DNA of 32,206 nt from Microbacteriaceae bacterium (lineage in GTDB: Bacteria; Actinomycetota; Actinomycetes; Actinomycetales; Microbacteriaceae): the NCBI GenBank assembly GCA_025463565.1, contig JAODAT010000152.1, forward strand, positions 1 through 32,206, given 5' to 3'. Position 1 is the stretch's first letter. Each line of letters starts with the position of its first letter. This document shows, in pieces, positions 1 to 6,995 of the stretch. Made by a program: the position numbers and the translations under genes. The notes under the pieces are model-generated. The model saw nothing but the letters and a program-made list of their open reading frames with translations. It had not been told where the DNA came from and did not search any database.

Positions 1-544
1 CGACGGGATCGAGGGTGGCGAACGGGTAGCTCGGAGCTGACACCACCACCAGTGCGACGTCGTCGGCCAGCGCGGCGACGAGGGCCGCGACATCCAGCAC
101 CCCGTCTGGAGAGACCGGGATGAGGTCCAGTTCCAGGCCGAAGTAGTGCGCGGCCTTCTGGAAGGCGGCGTGCACCGTCACGGGCGCGACCAGCCTGGGA
201 GTGCCGGTGCCTCGCCAATTGTCGCGTGCCGTCTTGACGGCGAGCAGGCAGCTCTCAGTGCCGCCCGTCGTGACCGAGCCGACCACGTCATCCGAACCGT
301 GCAGCATCGTGCGGGCGAACCCAACGACCTCGCGTTCCATCACCGCCACCGAGGTGAACGTGGTCGGGTCGAGGCCATTGACCGGCTGCACCAGCCGAAT
401 TGCGGATGCCGCCAGCTCGTCGAGCTCGGCGAGTCCCGAATCGTAGACATAGGAGAGCACGTGCCCGCCGTGGGTGGGGGCGTCCGCTTCGCGAAGCTCT
501 TCGAGGGCGGCGAGGATGTCGGACGGGCTCTGCTCGAACCTCAC
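1..544 (-). CDS. PLP-dependent decarboxylase, sphingosine-1-phosphate-lyase-like (partial, 3' end outside window)
   Basis: The first about 181 residues of a fold-type I pyridoxal-phosphate enzyme are present and the frame stays open to the window edge. The segment GGTESCLLAVKTARDNW matches the phosphate-binding GGTES motif of the group II decarboxylase / sphingosine-1-phosphate lyase branch. The stretch VNGLDPTTFTSVAVME and the HAAFQKAAHYF region also fit that branch. The catalytic lysine would lie beyond the edge, so activity cannot be checked. The GTG start overlaps the TGA stop of the upstream transporter by 4 bp (GTGA, 541–544), so the two are very likely translationally coupled and co-transcribed. 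Substrate is not evident: amino-acid decarboxylation or lyase cleavage of a phospho-amino-alcohol are both possible. The pairing with a transporter suggests uptake followed by catabolism (inference). Confidence 0.84.
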   Translation of the reverse strand, partial: MRFEQSPSDILAALEELREADAPTHGGHVLSYVYDSGLAELDELAASAIRLVQPVNGLDPTTFTSVAVMEREVVGFARTMLHGSDDVVGSVTTGGTESCLLAVKTARDNWRGTGTPRLVAPVTVHAAFQKAAHYFGLELDLIPVSPDGVLDVAALVAALADDVALVVVSAPSYPFATLDPV

Positions 545-1923
545 GCGGCTGCCTCCGACTGCGCGGCCACGACCTGAGCTGCGTCGATGTCGGCCTTGCG
601 CAGGCGATAGCGCCTCAGCGAGACGAGGCTCGCCGCCATGAACACGGCCGGAACCACACTGAACCCGAGCACGATCGCGGCGACGGCCGACGGCGGCTGC
701 CCGACGCTGTGGCCCGCGGTCGTGGCGATGTAGCCGCCGATGGCGAGCGTAATTGTCAGCACAGCGGCGCCGATCGCCGTGCCCATGGTTTCGCCGGCCG
801 TCCACACGCCGCCGAACGACCCGGCCCGTCCCTCACCGTTCGCTCGCGCGTCGTGCGAGATCACATCGGGGAGCATTGACATCGGCAGCGACTGCATGCC
901 CGCGTAGGCAGCACCGGCAAGGGCGACGGGCGCGTACACCCAGGCGCCCGGGAACCAGACCAGCAGCACCATGCTGAGCGCGGCCAGCCCGAAGAGGATC
1001 GACGCGAACACGAAACTGCGCTCCTTGCCGATGCGACGGGCGATCACCGCCCAGATCGGTGCGGCAACCAGCGCCGGAGCGATGAGGGCGACGAACAGGA
1101 ACGTGACGGCATCCTCGCTGTGCAGCACCCAGGTGGCCACATACTGCGCACCACCGAGCATCAGGCCGGTCGCGAGAGCCTGCAGGAAGAACGTGAACAG
1201 CAGCGCACGGAACGGCTGGCTGCGACGGAGCGCGCCGAAGCCCTCCACATAGTTCGCCCGGATGGACGCTCGTTTCAGCGCGGACGGTTCGACCAGGCCG
1301 CGCTTCGCCGTGAAGCTCGACACGAACATCCCGATGCCGATCACAAGTCCCGCAACGACCGCCATCAGCAGGTAGCCGAGATGTTTGTCGGCGCCGCCCA
1401 GCTCACGCAGGGCCGGGCCGCCACCACCGAACAGCAGGATGGCGAGCGTCAGCACCACCACGCGCCAGGAGAGCAGGCGGGTGCGCTGGTCATAACCCTT
1501 CGCCAGTTCCGCCGGGAGGGCGATGTACGGCACCTGGAACAGGCTGAACGCGGTGGCGGTGAGGATGAACGCGACCAGCACCCACAGACCCGACACGACA
1601 GGGTCGAGGCCACTCGGCACCGCGAACGTGATGATGAAGAAGACCGGAAGCAGCACCGCTCCGAGCAGCATGTACCGGCGGCGCGAACCCGTCACCGCAA
1701 GACTGTGATCGCTGCGTGCACCGATGATCGGATCGATGATGACATCCCAGATCTTCGCGCCGGTCACCAGGGCGCCTGCGGCGATCGCCGCCACACCGAG
1801 GGTGTCCGTCAGGAAGTAGATCAGCACCAGCCCTGGCAGGGTCGCGAAACCGCCGGTGCCCAGCGAACCGATCGCGTAGCCGGCCACGGTCTTGCGGGTG
1901 AGGACTCCGTCGTCGTTGCTCAT
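541..1923 (-). CDS. MFS transporter of the glycoside-pentoside-hexuronide (GPH, MelB-like) type
   Basis: A 460-residue membrane protein with about twelve hydrophobic segments, the usual length for GPH cation symporters. Early in the protein KIWDVIIDPIIGARSDHS carries the family's DPxxGxxxD loop motif, and PYIALPAELAKGYDQRTRL matches the second family motif (PYxAL..E...Y..RT). These transporters move sugars or related small molecules with H+ or Na+. The start at ATG 1923 is chosen because a TACACT box (1930–1935) lies exactly 6 nt upstream and no Shine-Dalgarno is present, so the mRNA is probably leaderless. The open frame continues upstream to about 2502, but that part is antisense to the TIR gene and is not believed. 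The gene is coupled to the PLP decarboxylase downstream. Substrate unknown. Confidence 0.9.
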   Translation of the reverse strand: MSNDDGVLTRKTVAGYAIGSLGTGGFATLPGLVLIYFLTDTLGVAAIAAGALVTGAKIWDVIIDPIIGARSDHSLAVTGSRRRYMLLGAVLLPVFFIITFAVPSGLDPVVSGLWVLVAFILTATAFSLFQVPYIALPAELAKGYDQRTRLLSWRVVVLTLAILLFGGGGPALRELGGADKHLGYLLMAVVAGLVIGIGMFVSSFTAKRGLVEPSALKRASIRANYVEGFGALRRSQPFRALLFTFFLQALATGLMLGGAQYVATWVLHSEDAVTFLFVALIAPALVAAPIWAVIARRIGKERSFVFASILFGLAALSMVLLVWFPGAWVYAPVALAGAAYAGMQSLPMSMLPDVISHDARANGEGRAGSFGGVWTAGETMGTAIGAAVLTITLAIGGYIATTAGHSVGQPPSAVAAIVLGFSVVPAVFMAASLVSLRRYRLRKADIDAAQVVAAQSEAAA

Positions 1924-1929
1924 TGCGAG

Positions 1930-1935
1930 AGTGTA
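1930..1935 (-). promoter_or_regulatory. -10 box of leaderless MFS gene
   Basis: TACACT on the minus strand, 6 nt before ATG 1923. No convincing -35 hexamer is seen 16–18 nt upstream. Confidence 0.6.
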
Positions 1936-1946
1936 TCGGGGTGTTT

Positions 1947-2042
1947 CTCGTGGGCGTCGGGATGTCAGCGGTCGAAACGGAAGCGGAGCTTCGCAAGCTT
2001 CCTTATTCGACCGCTGACACCCCGACGCCGCTTGCCCACGAG
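1947..2042. repeat. Long imperfect inverted repeat / hairpin between MFS and TIR genes
   Basis: The outer arms CTCGTGGGC (1947–1955) and GCCCACGAG (2034–2042) are perfect complements. The next 21 bp (1956–1976) pair with 2006–2026 with one mismatch, leaving a 7-nt bulge (2027–2033) on the right arm. An inner stem GGAAGC (1979–1984) / GCTTCC (1997–2002) closes the top. The whole folds as one hairpin of roughly 95 nt. It lies upstream of the divergent MFS and TIR promoters, so it is not a normal terminator for either. It could be a MITE-like remnant, a structured RNA or a regulatory cruciform. No target-site duplication is seen at the ends. Confidence 0.75.
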
Positions 2043-2178
2043 CTGCGCCGTGATCACGGTGAATCGGCGTCGACGACGGGACGAGCCACGAATACACCTC
2101 GGACTGACAGGACGTGGTCAGCGCACTGAACTGCAAACATTTCGACCAAGTCGCGGTGGCATGATGAGCAGTCTTCAA
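2043..2178. other. Upstream region of TIR gene, no gene seen
   Basis: About 135 bp between the inverted repeat and the TIR promoter. I see no coding potential, RNA gene or clear operator here. An ATG at 2161 in frame with the TIR gene lacks a ribosome-binding site. Confidence 0.4.
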
Positions 2179-2184
2179 TATCAT
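2179..2184 (+). promoter_or_regulatory. -10 box of leaderless TIR gene
   Basis: TATCAT with 6 nt (2185–2190) before ATG 2191. It is the same layout as in eight other genes of the window and decides the start. Confidence 0.6.
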
Positions 2185-2190
2185 GACTGC

Positions 2191-3255
2191 ATGCCCGAAA
2201 TAACAACGAAGTGTTTCATTAGCTACCACCGCCCAGACAACAGCGATTTTTTGGGTGTCGTCGACAGACTCAAGTCCGAAATTGGTGGTCGATTCGCGGC
2301 CCGGACGGGTCGCTCCCTTGAGATGTTCCTCGATCGCGACTCGATCGGCTGGGGTGCAGATTGGCGCGAGCAGATCCGCGCAAGCGTTCTGGGCGCAACC
2401 TTCTTCATGCCCGTAATTACTATGCGCTTCTTCCAAAGTGACGCGTGCCGGGAGGAGCTGACAGCTTTCTACGAGAACGCTCGCGAACTGGGTGTGACGC
2501 AACTAATCGTCCCAATCGTGCTCGCTGGATCTGCGCAAATTACCCCGGATCACCCTGACGAGTTAGTTCGGCTCGTGGAGGGCCTCAACTACATTTCGAT
2601 CGAAGGCGAGTGGGAGGCGGGCTACGAATCGACCCAGTGGGTCACTGCGATAAACCGAATGATTGAAAGTGTGTCGGGCTATCTCGAGGATGCGGAAACC
2701 CTGCTCACCGCGCGGGAAACGGAATTGACCGATGACCGAGATGCTGACGAGGGAGCTGACCTGGAAGCCCTAAACACGGAGGTGAATTTCGCGAGCGAGA
2801 GCCTCATAGAAGCCACTTCATCAATGTCCGCACTTAGCGCTGCTTTGAATGAAGTGACGGAGGAGGTCAACAATGAACCTTCACCTTCGGCGAAACGCGC
2901 TAAGCAAGTTCGTGGTTCTCTTCGCATCAAGCAGGCCGCGGAGGACTTCGCATTGAAGGCGTCAACGATGGAGCGTCGAGTTGCGTCGACCGACGTTCAA
3001 CTTCGGGCAGTCATTTCGGAATTGCGCGACATTGGGAATGAACTCGCGCTTAGCAATCTTGCAAAGCTCACTACTCCCCTGCAAGACTTCCCGACTCAGT
3101 TACCGCCCCCGTCCGTTATCGATGAAGCAATTTCCGGCCTGCGCTTCGCCTCGCTCGGGAATATCCACATGAGACGCGCCCTGGAGCCAGCGCTAAGAGG
3201 AATGCAGTCGATGAGGGCAGGGATGGGAACGGCCCGTCTCTGGGCTTCGCTCTAG
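2191..3255 (+). CDS. TIR-domain protein with C-terminal helical region; candidate anti-phage NADase effector
   Basis: 354 residues. Residues about 6–155 form a bacterial TIR domain: CFISYHRPDN (8–17), LEMFLDRDSIGWGADWREQI (43–62), and SDACREEL (83–90). E89 is in the position of the catalytic glutamate of NAD-cleaving TIRs (SxxCxxEL motif). Residues about 160–290 are rich in A/E/L/S and look like long amphipathic or coiled-coil helices. A proline break (PLQDFPTQLPPP) leads into a last helical segment. No signal peptide or membrane segment is seen. Base composition differs from its neighbours: 2221–2280 has 32 G+C of 60 and 2821–2880 has 29, against 43 of 60 at 1021–1080 in the MFS gene. This suggests transfer. 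It stands alone, convergent to tatB, with no ThsA, NLR, pAgo or CBASS partner visible. Bacterial TIR proteins often deplete NAD during phage defence; that role here is inference. Start chosen by the leaderless -10 box; ATG 2161 is the alternative. Confidence 0.9.
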   Translation: MPEITTKCFISYHRPDNSDFLGVVDRLKSEIGGRFAARTGRSLEMFLDRDSIGWGADWREQIRASVLGATFFMPVITMRFFQSDACREELTAFYENARELGVTQLIVPIVLAGSAQITPDHPDELVRLVEGLNYISIEGEWEAGYESTQWVTAINRMIESVSGYLEDAETLLTARETELTDDRDADEGADLEALNTEVNFASESLIEATSSMSALSAALNEVTEEVNNEPSPSAKRAKQVRGSLRIKQAAEDFALKASTMERRVASTDVQLRAVISELRDIGNELALSNLAKLTTPLQDFPTQLPPPSVIDEAISGLRFASLGNIHMRRALEPALRGMQSMRAGMGTARLWASL

Positions 3256-3272
3256 AGTTGCGCGGCACAACT
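3256..3272 (+). terminator. Weak possible terminator after TIR gene
   Basis: AGTTG (3256–3260) pairs with CAACT (3268–3272) around a 7-nt loop, followed by TTGGCTCTTT. The stem is short, so this is only a candidate. The remaining 64 bp before the tatB stop hold nothing clear. Confidence 0.25.
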
Positions 3273-3336
3273 TGGCTCTTTACCTGAATTGGCAACAGAG
3301 CTCGGGAAGTGAAGACGCGGACAGCAGTCGGCTGAG

Positions 3337-3699
3337 CTACGTCGCCTCACTGTCGTACGGCGCGACCGCACCGGGAGCCATCGGACTACTCGGCTTCACT
3401 GTCGACCGGGCCGCAGGACGCACTATAGGTGCGCTGTCACCTGAACCGTCGTCCAGCAGAGCATCGCGAATGATGCGGCGCGGGTCGTACTGGCGCGGGT
3501 CGAGCTTCTGCCAGTCGACATCGTCGAACTCCGGGCCCATCTCTTCACGCAGCCGATCACGAGCGCCGTTGGCCATCTCACGAAGAGAACGAACGAGACG
3601 CCCCAGCTGGGCGGCATATTTGGGCAGGCGCTGCGGACCGAGGATGATCACGGCGATAAACCCGATCACCAACAGCTTCTCGAAGTCGAGCCCGAACAC
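3337..3699 (-). CDS. tatB: Sec-independent protein translocase subunit TatB
   Basis: 120 residues with the TatA/B architecture: a short N-terminal VFGLDFEKLL, a single transmembrane helix to about residue 20, the GP hinge (G21–P22), an amphipathic helix (about 23–55) and a hydrophilic, unstructured tail. The F-G-L-D-F-E start and acidic E7 favour TatB over TatA. It works with TatA/TatC to export folded proteins with twin-arginine signals; the EfeB peroxidase in this window is a likely client. The GTG at 3699 is preceded by TATCCT with a 6-nt gap, indicating leaderless initiation. It is divergent from the O-methyltransferase. In M. tuberculosis the same two families flank sigE, rseA and htrA, and those three are absent from this interval. 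Confidence 0.92.
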   Translation of the reverse strand: MFGLDFEKLLVIGFIAVIILGPQRLPKYAAQLGRLVRSLREMANGARDRLREEMGPEFDDVDWQKLDPRQYDPRRIIRDALLDDGSGDSAPIVRPAARSTVKPSSPMAPGAVAPYDSEAT

Positions 3700-3705
3700 C
3701 CGTTC

Positions 3706-3711
3706 AGGATA
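3706..3711 (-). promoter_or_regulatory. -10 box of leaderless tatB
   Basis: TATCCT on the minus strand with 6 nt (3700–3705) before GTG 3699. Confidence 0.55.
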
Positions 3712-3735
3712 GTCCCCCGCGTTGCGAGCCTCCCC

Positions 3736-3741
3736 TACGCT
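3736..3741 (+). promoter_or_regulatory. Possible -10 box of O-methyltransferase gene
   Basis: TACGCT on the plus strand would place transcription start near 3748, about 30 nt before the start codon, leaving room for the AAGGAG ribosome-binding site at 3767–3772. The match is short, so confidence is low. Confidence 0.35.
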
Positions 3742-3778
3742 TGTGCATAACAGGCTCGAGGGGAGCAAGGAGAACCAC

Positions 3779-4417
3779 GTGTCCGATAAAGAGGCGAGCT
3801 GGAAGTTCGCGGAAGACTTCATCGTCGAACGACCCGACATCGCCGAAGCACGCCAGCACTCGGTAGAACTCGGCATCGACGCGGTCAGCCCCGCAACGGG
3901 TGCGCAACTCGCTGTGATCGCCGCCGCGACGATTGGTTCAGCCGTCGCCGGCAGCATCATCGAGGTGGGCACCGGCGTTGGGGTGAGCGGGCTCTGGATG
4001 CTCGCCGGCGCCCCGCAGGCGACCCTGACGACAATCGACGTCGAGTCGGACTACCAGGACTCCGCGCGCCGCGCATTCCTCGAAGCCGGCATCGCCGCCA
4101 ACCGCATGCGGCTCATCGCCGGTGATGCGGGTGAAGTGCTGCCCCGGATGAACGAGGCGTCCTACGACATCGTCCTGGTCGACGCAGACCCGAAGTCGGT
4201 GATCGAGTACGTCGAACACGCACTACGGCTGGCACGAATCGGTGGGACGGTTCTCGTCGCACACGCCCTGTGGCGCGATCGGGTGGCTGACCCCGTTCAA
4301 CGGGGCGACGCCGTGACCGGCTTCCGTTCCCTGCTCAGGGAGATTGCGGCATCCGATGCCGTGATCAGCGCCCTGTCACCGGTCGGCGACGGGCTGCTGC
4401 AACTGACGAAGCGCTAA
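3779..4417 (+). CDS. SAM-dependent O-methyltransferase (COG4122, catechol/caffeoyl-CoA OMT-like)
   Basis: 212 residues. SAM-binding motif I is IEVGTGVG (about 61–68); the acidic end of the next strand is TIDVES (about 85–90); VLVDADP (132–138) supplies the D-x-D typical of metal-dependent small OMTs. The start is GTG 3779 because a near-ideal AAGGAG lies 6 nt upstream; an ATG at 3722 would bury that site inside the gene. Members of this family methylate hydroxyls of small aromatic or other acceptors, and the substrate is unknown. It is divergent from tatB (gap 3700–3778) and convergent with the DUF3117 gene, with 19 bp between stops. Orthologous placement next to sigE/tatB in mycobacteria suggests an old actinobacterial neighbourhood. 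Confidence 0.9.
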   Translation: MSDKEASWKFAEDFIVERPDIAEARQHSVELGIDAVSPATGAQLAVIAAATIGSAVAGSIIEVGTGVGVSGLWMLAGAPQATLTTIDVESDYQDSARRAFLEAGIAANRMRLIAGDAGEVLPRMNEASYDIVLVDADPKSVIEYVEHALRLARIGGTVLVAHALWRDRVADPVQRGDAVTGFRSLLREIAASDAVISALSPVGDGLLQLTKR

Positions 4418-4436
4418 CGACGCAGCGCGGAGCGCA

Positions 4437-4610
4437 CTACGCGGTAGCGACCACTCCGGCGAGCGCATCGTGCAGTTCCTTGGCCTCGGCGTCGTTGACC
4501 GACACGACCAGACGACCACCACCTTCGAGCGGAACGCGCACGATGATGAGCCGGCCCTCTTTAACAGCCTCCATTGGCCCGTCTCCGGTCCTCGGCTTCA
4601 TGGCTGCCAT
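4437..4610 (-). CDS. DUF3117 micro-protein
   Basis: 57 residues. The N-terminus MAAMKPRTGDGPMEAVKEG and the core RVPLEGGGRLVVSV are nearly invariant features of DUF3117, a small cytosolic protein found across Actinobacteria and encoded in the dapE/OMT neighbourhood of many of them. The start ATG 4610 is preceded by AAAGGGA about 7 nt upstream. No function is established. The short beta-rich core and its size suggest a binding partner or regulator rather than an enzyme (inference). The gene stands alone between the convergent OMT gene and the mannosyltransferase, 66 bp downstream of the latter's stop codon. Confidence 0.9.
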   Translation of the reverse strand: MAAMKPRTGDGPMEAVKEGRLIIVRVPLEGGGRLVVSVNDAEAKELHDALAGVVATA

Positions 4611-4676
4611 GAGTGATCCCCTTTCGTGGAATTACCTCCATTATCCCGTACCCGCAGGCCAGAAACGAATCGCGGG

Positions 4677-5891
4677 TCACGGCGGAGTCCAGTCGTAGCC
4701 GTTCACCCACCAGCAGATGTAGAGCCAGCCGAACTGCCCGGCGATCATCAGCACCACCAGCGACACCCGATAGATCCTCGAAACTGGCTGAGCGACTGCA
4801 CCGAGGAGAGGGAACATCGGGATGAGCAGGCGGAAGGTGCTCGACTGCGGAAAGAAAACGGCAAGCAGGTAGACGGCATAGCTGACGAGCCACAGGCGCA
4901 GGTCCGCACCGAGCCGACGCACCGCCGGCAGGAAAAGCACGAGGGCGAAGCCGACGATCACGACGGCGAGCAGCACGTACGCCCAGACGCCGATCCCCCA
5001 CTGGCCCGCCCAGAATCCGGCCGCCTGCAGCCAGGAACTGAACGGCGCGAGCCCAGCCTGCCAGCCCACATAGTCCGAACGCCAGGCGAGCTCGGTGTCC
5101 GTATAGGCATTGATGTTGCCGGTGACGAGCCACGCGGTGATCGGCCAGGCGAACCCCATGATGAGCGCGAACAGCGTGGCACCGATCGACAGCACTGCCT
5201 CGTTCGCCGTGAATGGATCCCGACGACGAATGAACCAACGGTGGATGACGTGCAGTCCAAGAGCGAGGGCGAGTGCAAGACCGCTCGGGCGCGTCAGCGC
5301 GGCGATCGCGATCACCGGCAGCAGCACCACGTAGTGCCGCCGCACCAGCAGGTAGAGCGCGAGCACCAGCAAGAACAGGTACATCGACTCGGCGTACGAC
5401 ACCTGCAGGATGGGCGACAGCGGTGCGAAACAGAACAGCACCACCGAGAACATGACCGCCCTGGCCGGCGCGGTGACCCTCATCAGCCGGTAGAACATCA
5501 GGGCAGCCGCGAGCGAGAACAGGAAGGAGATGACAACGGAGACGATCGGCCACGACAGAGTGGTGACCAGCATGAAGATCCGCACCAGGAGCGGATACGC
5601 CGGCAGGAAAGCCCACGCGTTCTGTGTGACGTGCCCGGCCGCATCATGCGGGAGCGAACTGGGATAGCCGCTCACGGCGACGATGTGGTACCACGTGCTG
5701 TCCCAGAGCTGGGCGTACGAGAGATAGTCCGGCTGGGCGGTCGTCCACGGATTGTCGGCCTGCCAGAACGCGAAGAGCTGCAACAGGATGGTGGTGACGA
5801 TGCGCGACAGTCCCCAGATGATGAAGACCTTCACCCACCACGGTGTGACCCGGTAGCGGACGATCGCGCCCGTCAGGAACCGCTGAGCCAC
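4677..5891 (-). CDS. GT-C integral membrane mannosyltransferase, PIG-V-like
   Basis: 404 residues with about ten to twelve hydrophobic helices. Near the first periplasmic loop is QLWDSTWYHIVAVSGYP (W63–D64 and following). The acidic WD..WY..IA..GY pattern is that of PIG-V-type GT-C glycosyltransferases, which use polyprenyl-phosphate sugars on the outer face of the membrane. A second hallmark is FFPQSSTFRLLIPMFPLLG near the C-terminus. In actinobacteria such enzymes add mannose to lipids, lipoglycans or proteins; the acceptor cannot be told here. The GTG start lies inside dapE (19-bp overlap), so translation is coupled to dapE although the functions differ. Confidence 0.83.
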   Translation of the reverse strand: MAQRFLTGAIVRYRVTPWWVKVFIIWGLSRIVTTILLQLFAFWQADNPWTTAQPDYLSYAQLWDSTWYHIVAVSGYPSSLPHDAAGHVTQNAWAFLPAYPLLVRIFMLVTTLSWPIVSVVISFLFSLAAALMFYRLMRVTAPARAVMFSVVLFCFAPLSPILQVSYAESMYLFLLVLALYLLVRRHYVVLLPVIAIAALTRPSGLALALALGLHVIHRWFIRRRDPFTANEAVLSIGATLFALIMGFAWPITAWLVTGNINAYTDTELAWRSDYVGWQAGLAPFSSWLQAAGFWAGQWGIGVWAYVLLAVVIVGFALVLFLPAVRRLGADLRLWLVSYAVYLLAVFFPQSSTFRLLIPMFPLLGAVAQPVSRIYRVSLVVLMIAGQFGWLYICWWVNGYDWTPP

Positions 5892-6955
5892 GCCCGCAGT
5901 CCCCGCTCGCAGTCGACGATCTGCTCCACGGGTACGCGTTCGTCGTCCGCGTGCGCGAGCAGTGGGTCTCCCGGCCCGTAGTTGACGGCCGGAATGCCGA
6001 GCGCCGAGAACCGAGCGACGTCCGTCCAGCCGTACTTCGGCTTCGGTTCGCCACCGACCGCGGCGAGGAATTCGAGCGCGAGCGGCGCGTTCAATCCCGG
6101 TCGCGCGCCCTCGGCGCTGTCGGTCACCTCGAGCTCGAAACCCGCGAACACCTCGCGCAGGTGCTGCTCCGCCTCGGCGGCCGAGGCGTTTGGTGCGAAA
6201 CGATAGTTGACGGCCACCACGGCCTCATCGGGAATGACGTTCCCGGCGACACCACCGGAAATGCTGACAGCGTTCAGTCCCTCGCGATACACGAGGCCAT
6301 CGACCTCGACCTGTTTCGGCTCATAAGCGGCGAGGATGGCGAGAATCGGCGCGACATCGTGAATGGCGTTATGCCCGACCCACGACCGCGCCGAGTGTGC
6401 CCGGATGCCGTGGGTGCGAAGCTCCGCCCGCATCGTTCCGTTGCAGCCGCCCTCCACCTCGCCGCGGGTCGGCTCCCCGAGGATGGCGAACTCTCCGGCG
6501 AGAAGGTCGGGGCGATGGGACGCGAGCCGGCCGAGACCATTGAGATCGGAGGCCACCTCCTCGTGGTCGTACCAGATCCAGGTCACGTCGACCACTGGCG
6601 CCACCAGTTCCACCGCGAGCTTCAGCTGCACGGCGACGCCGGCTTTCATGTCGACCGTGCCGCGGCCCCAGAGGTAGTCGACATCATCCGCTGACTCGAA
6701 CCGCGTGGGCAGGTTGTGGTTGATCGGCACCGTGTCGGTGTGACCGGCGATCACCACGCGCCTGGCCCTACCCAGGTTCGTCCTGGCGACGATGGTGTCT
6801 CCGTCTCGAATGACCTCGAGGTGCTCGGCACCCGACAGCAGGTCGAGGATCGCCGACGTGATCGACGCTTCATCGCCGGACACCGACGGGATGTCGCAGA
6901 GCTGCCGGGTCAGGTCGATCGACGACGACGGGTCGAGGGCGCGGGCGTCTGGCAC
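5873..6955 (-). CDS. dapE: Succinyl-diaminopimelate desuccinylase DapE
   Basis: 360 residues of an M20-family metallohydrolase that removes succinate from N-succinyl-LL-diaminopimelate. Metal and catalytic residues are visible: HTDTVP (H72, D74), WGRGTVDMKAG (D102), YDHEEV (E132/E133, catalytic base and metal ligand), GEPT (E161) and the C-terminal LLAHADDERV (H335). The substrate loop GCNGTMRAEL and dimerisation segment GHNAIHD are intact. The frame allows GTG 6961, but TAAACT (6962–6967) abuts that codon, while it lies exactly 6 nt before the GTG at 6955. A leaderless mRNA would therefore start at 6955. The gene is divergent from dapD, the enzyme acting two steps earlier, and overlaps the mannosyltransferase downstream. 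Confidence 0.95.
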   Translation of the reverse strand: MPDARALDPSSSIDLTRQLCDIPSVSGDEASITSAILDLLSGAEHLEVIRDGDTIVARTNLGRARRVVIAGHTDTVPINHNLPTRFESADDVDYLWGRGTVDMKAGVAVQLKLAVELVAPVVDVTWIWYDHEEVASDLNGLGRLASHRPDLLAGEFAILGEPTRGEVEGGCNGTMRAELRTHGIRAHSARSWVGHNAIHDVAPILAILAAYEPKQVEVDGLVYREGLNAVSISGGVAGNVIPDEAVVAVNYRFAPNASAAEAEQHLREVFAGFELEVTDSAEGARPGLNAPLALEFLAAVGGEPKPKYGWTDVARFSALGIPAVNYGPGDPLLAHADDERVPVEQIVDCERGLRAWLSGS

Positions 6956-6961
6956 CCGCAC

Positions 6962-6967
6962 AGTTTA
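6962..6967 (-). promoter_or_regulatory. -10 box of leaderless dapE
   Basis: TAAACT on the minus strand, 6 nt from GTG 6955. It lies back to back with the dapD promoter, leaving only 16 bp between the two -10 boxes. Confidence 0.6.
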
Positions 6968-6983
6968 CCGACCCCGGTCTCGC

Positions 6984-6989
6984 TAACCT
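6984..6989 (+). promoter_or_regulatory. -10 box of leaderless dapD
   Basis: TAACCT on the plus strand, 6 nt (6990–6995) before ATG 6996. A short GGAG also occurs in that gap, but it is too close to the ATG for a normal ribosome-binding site. Confidence 0.6.
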
Positions 6990-6995
6990 TGGAGC

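Noticed and set aside
2161-2190. Earlier ATG codons for the TIR gene
   Set aside because: No ribosome-binding site or -10 at the right distance, whereas TATCAT is 6 nt before ATG 2191.
1924-2502. Upstream extension of the MFS frame
   Set aside because: Antisense to the TIR gene and through the hairpin; no membrane or family signal in it.
3722-3778. Earlier ATG for the O-methyltransferase
   Set aside because: It would place the excellent AAGGAG site inside the gene, and the added residues are not family-like.
4626-5981. Long plus-strand open frame opposite the mannosyltransferase
   Set aside because: Low-complexity, R/E/Q/H-rich translation antisense to a protein with clear membrane helices and a family motif.
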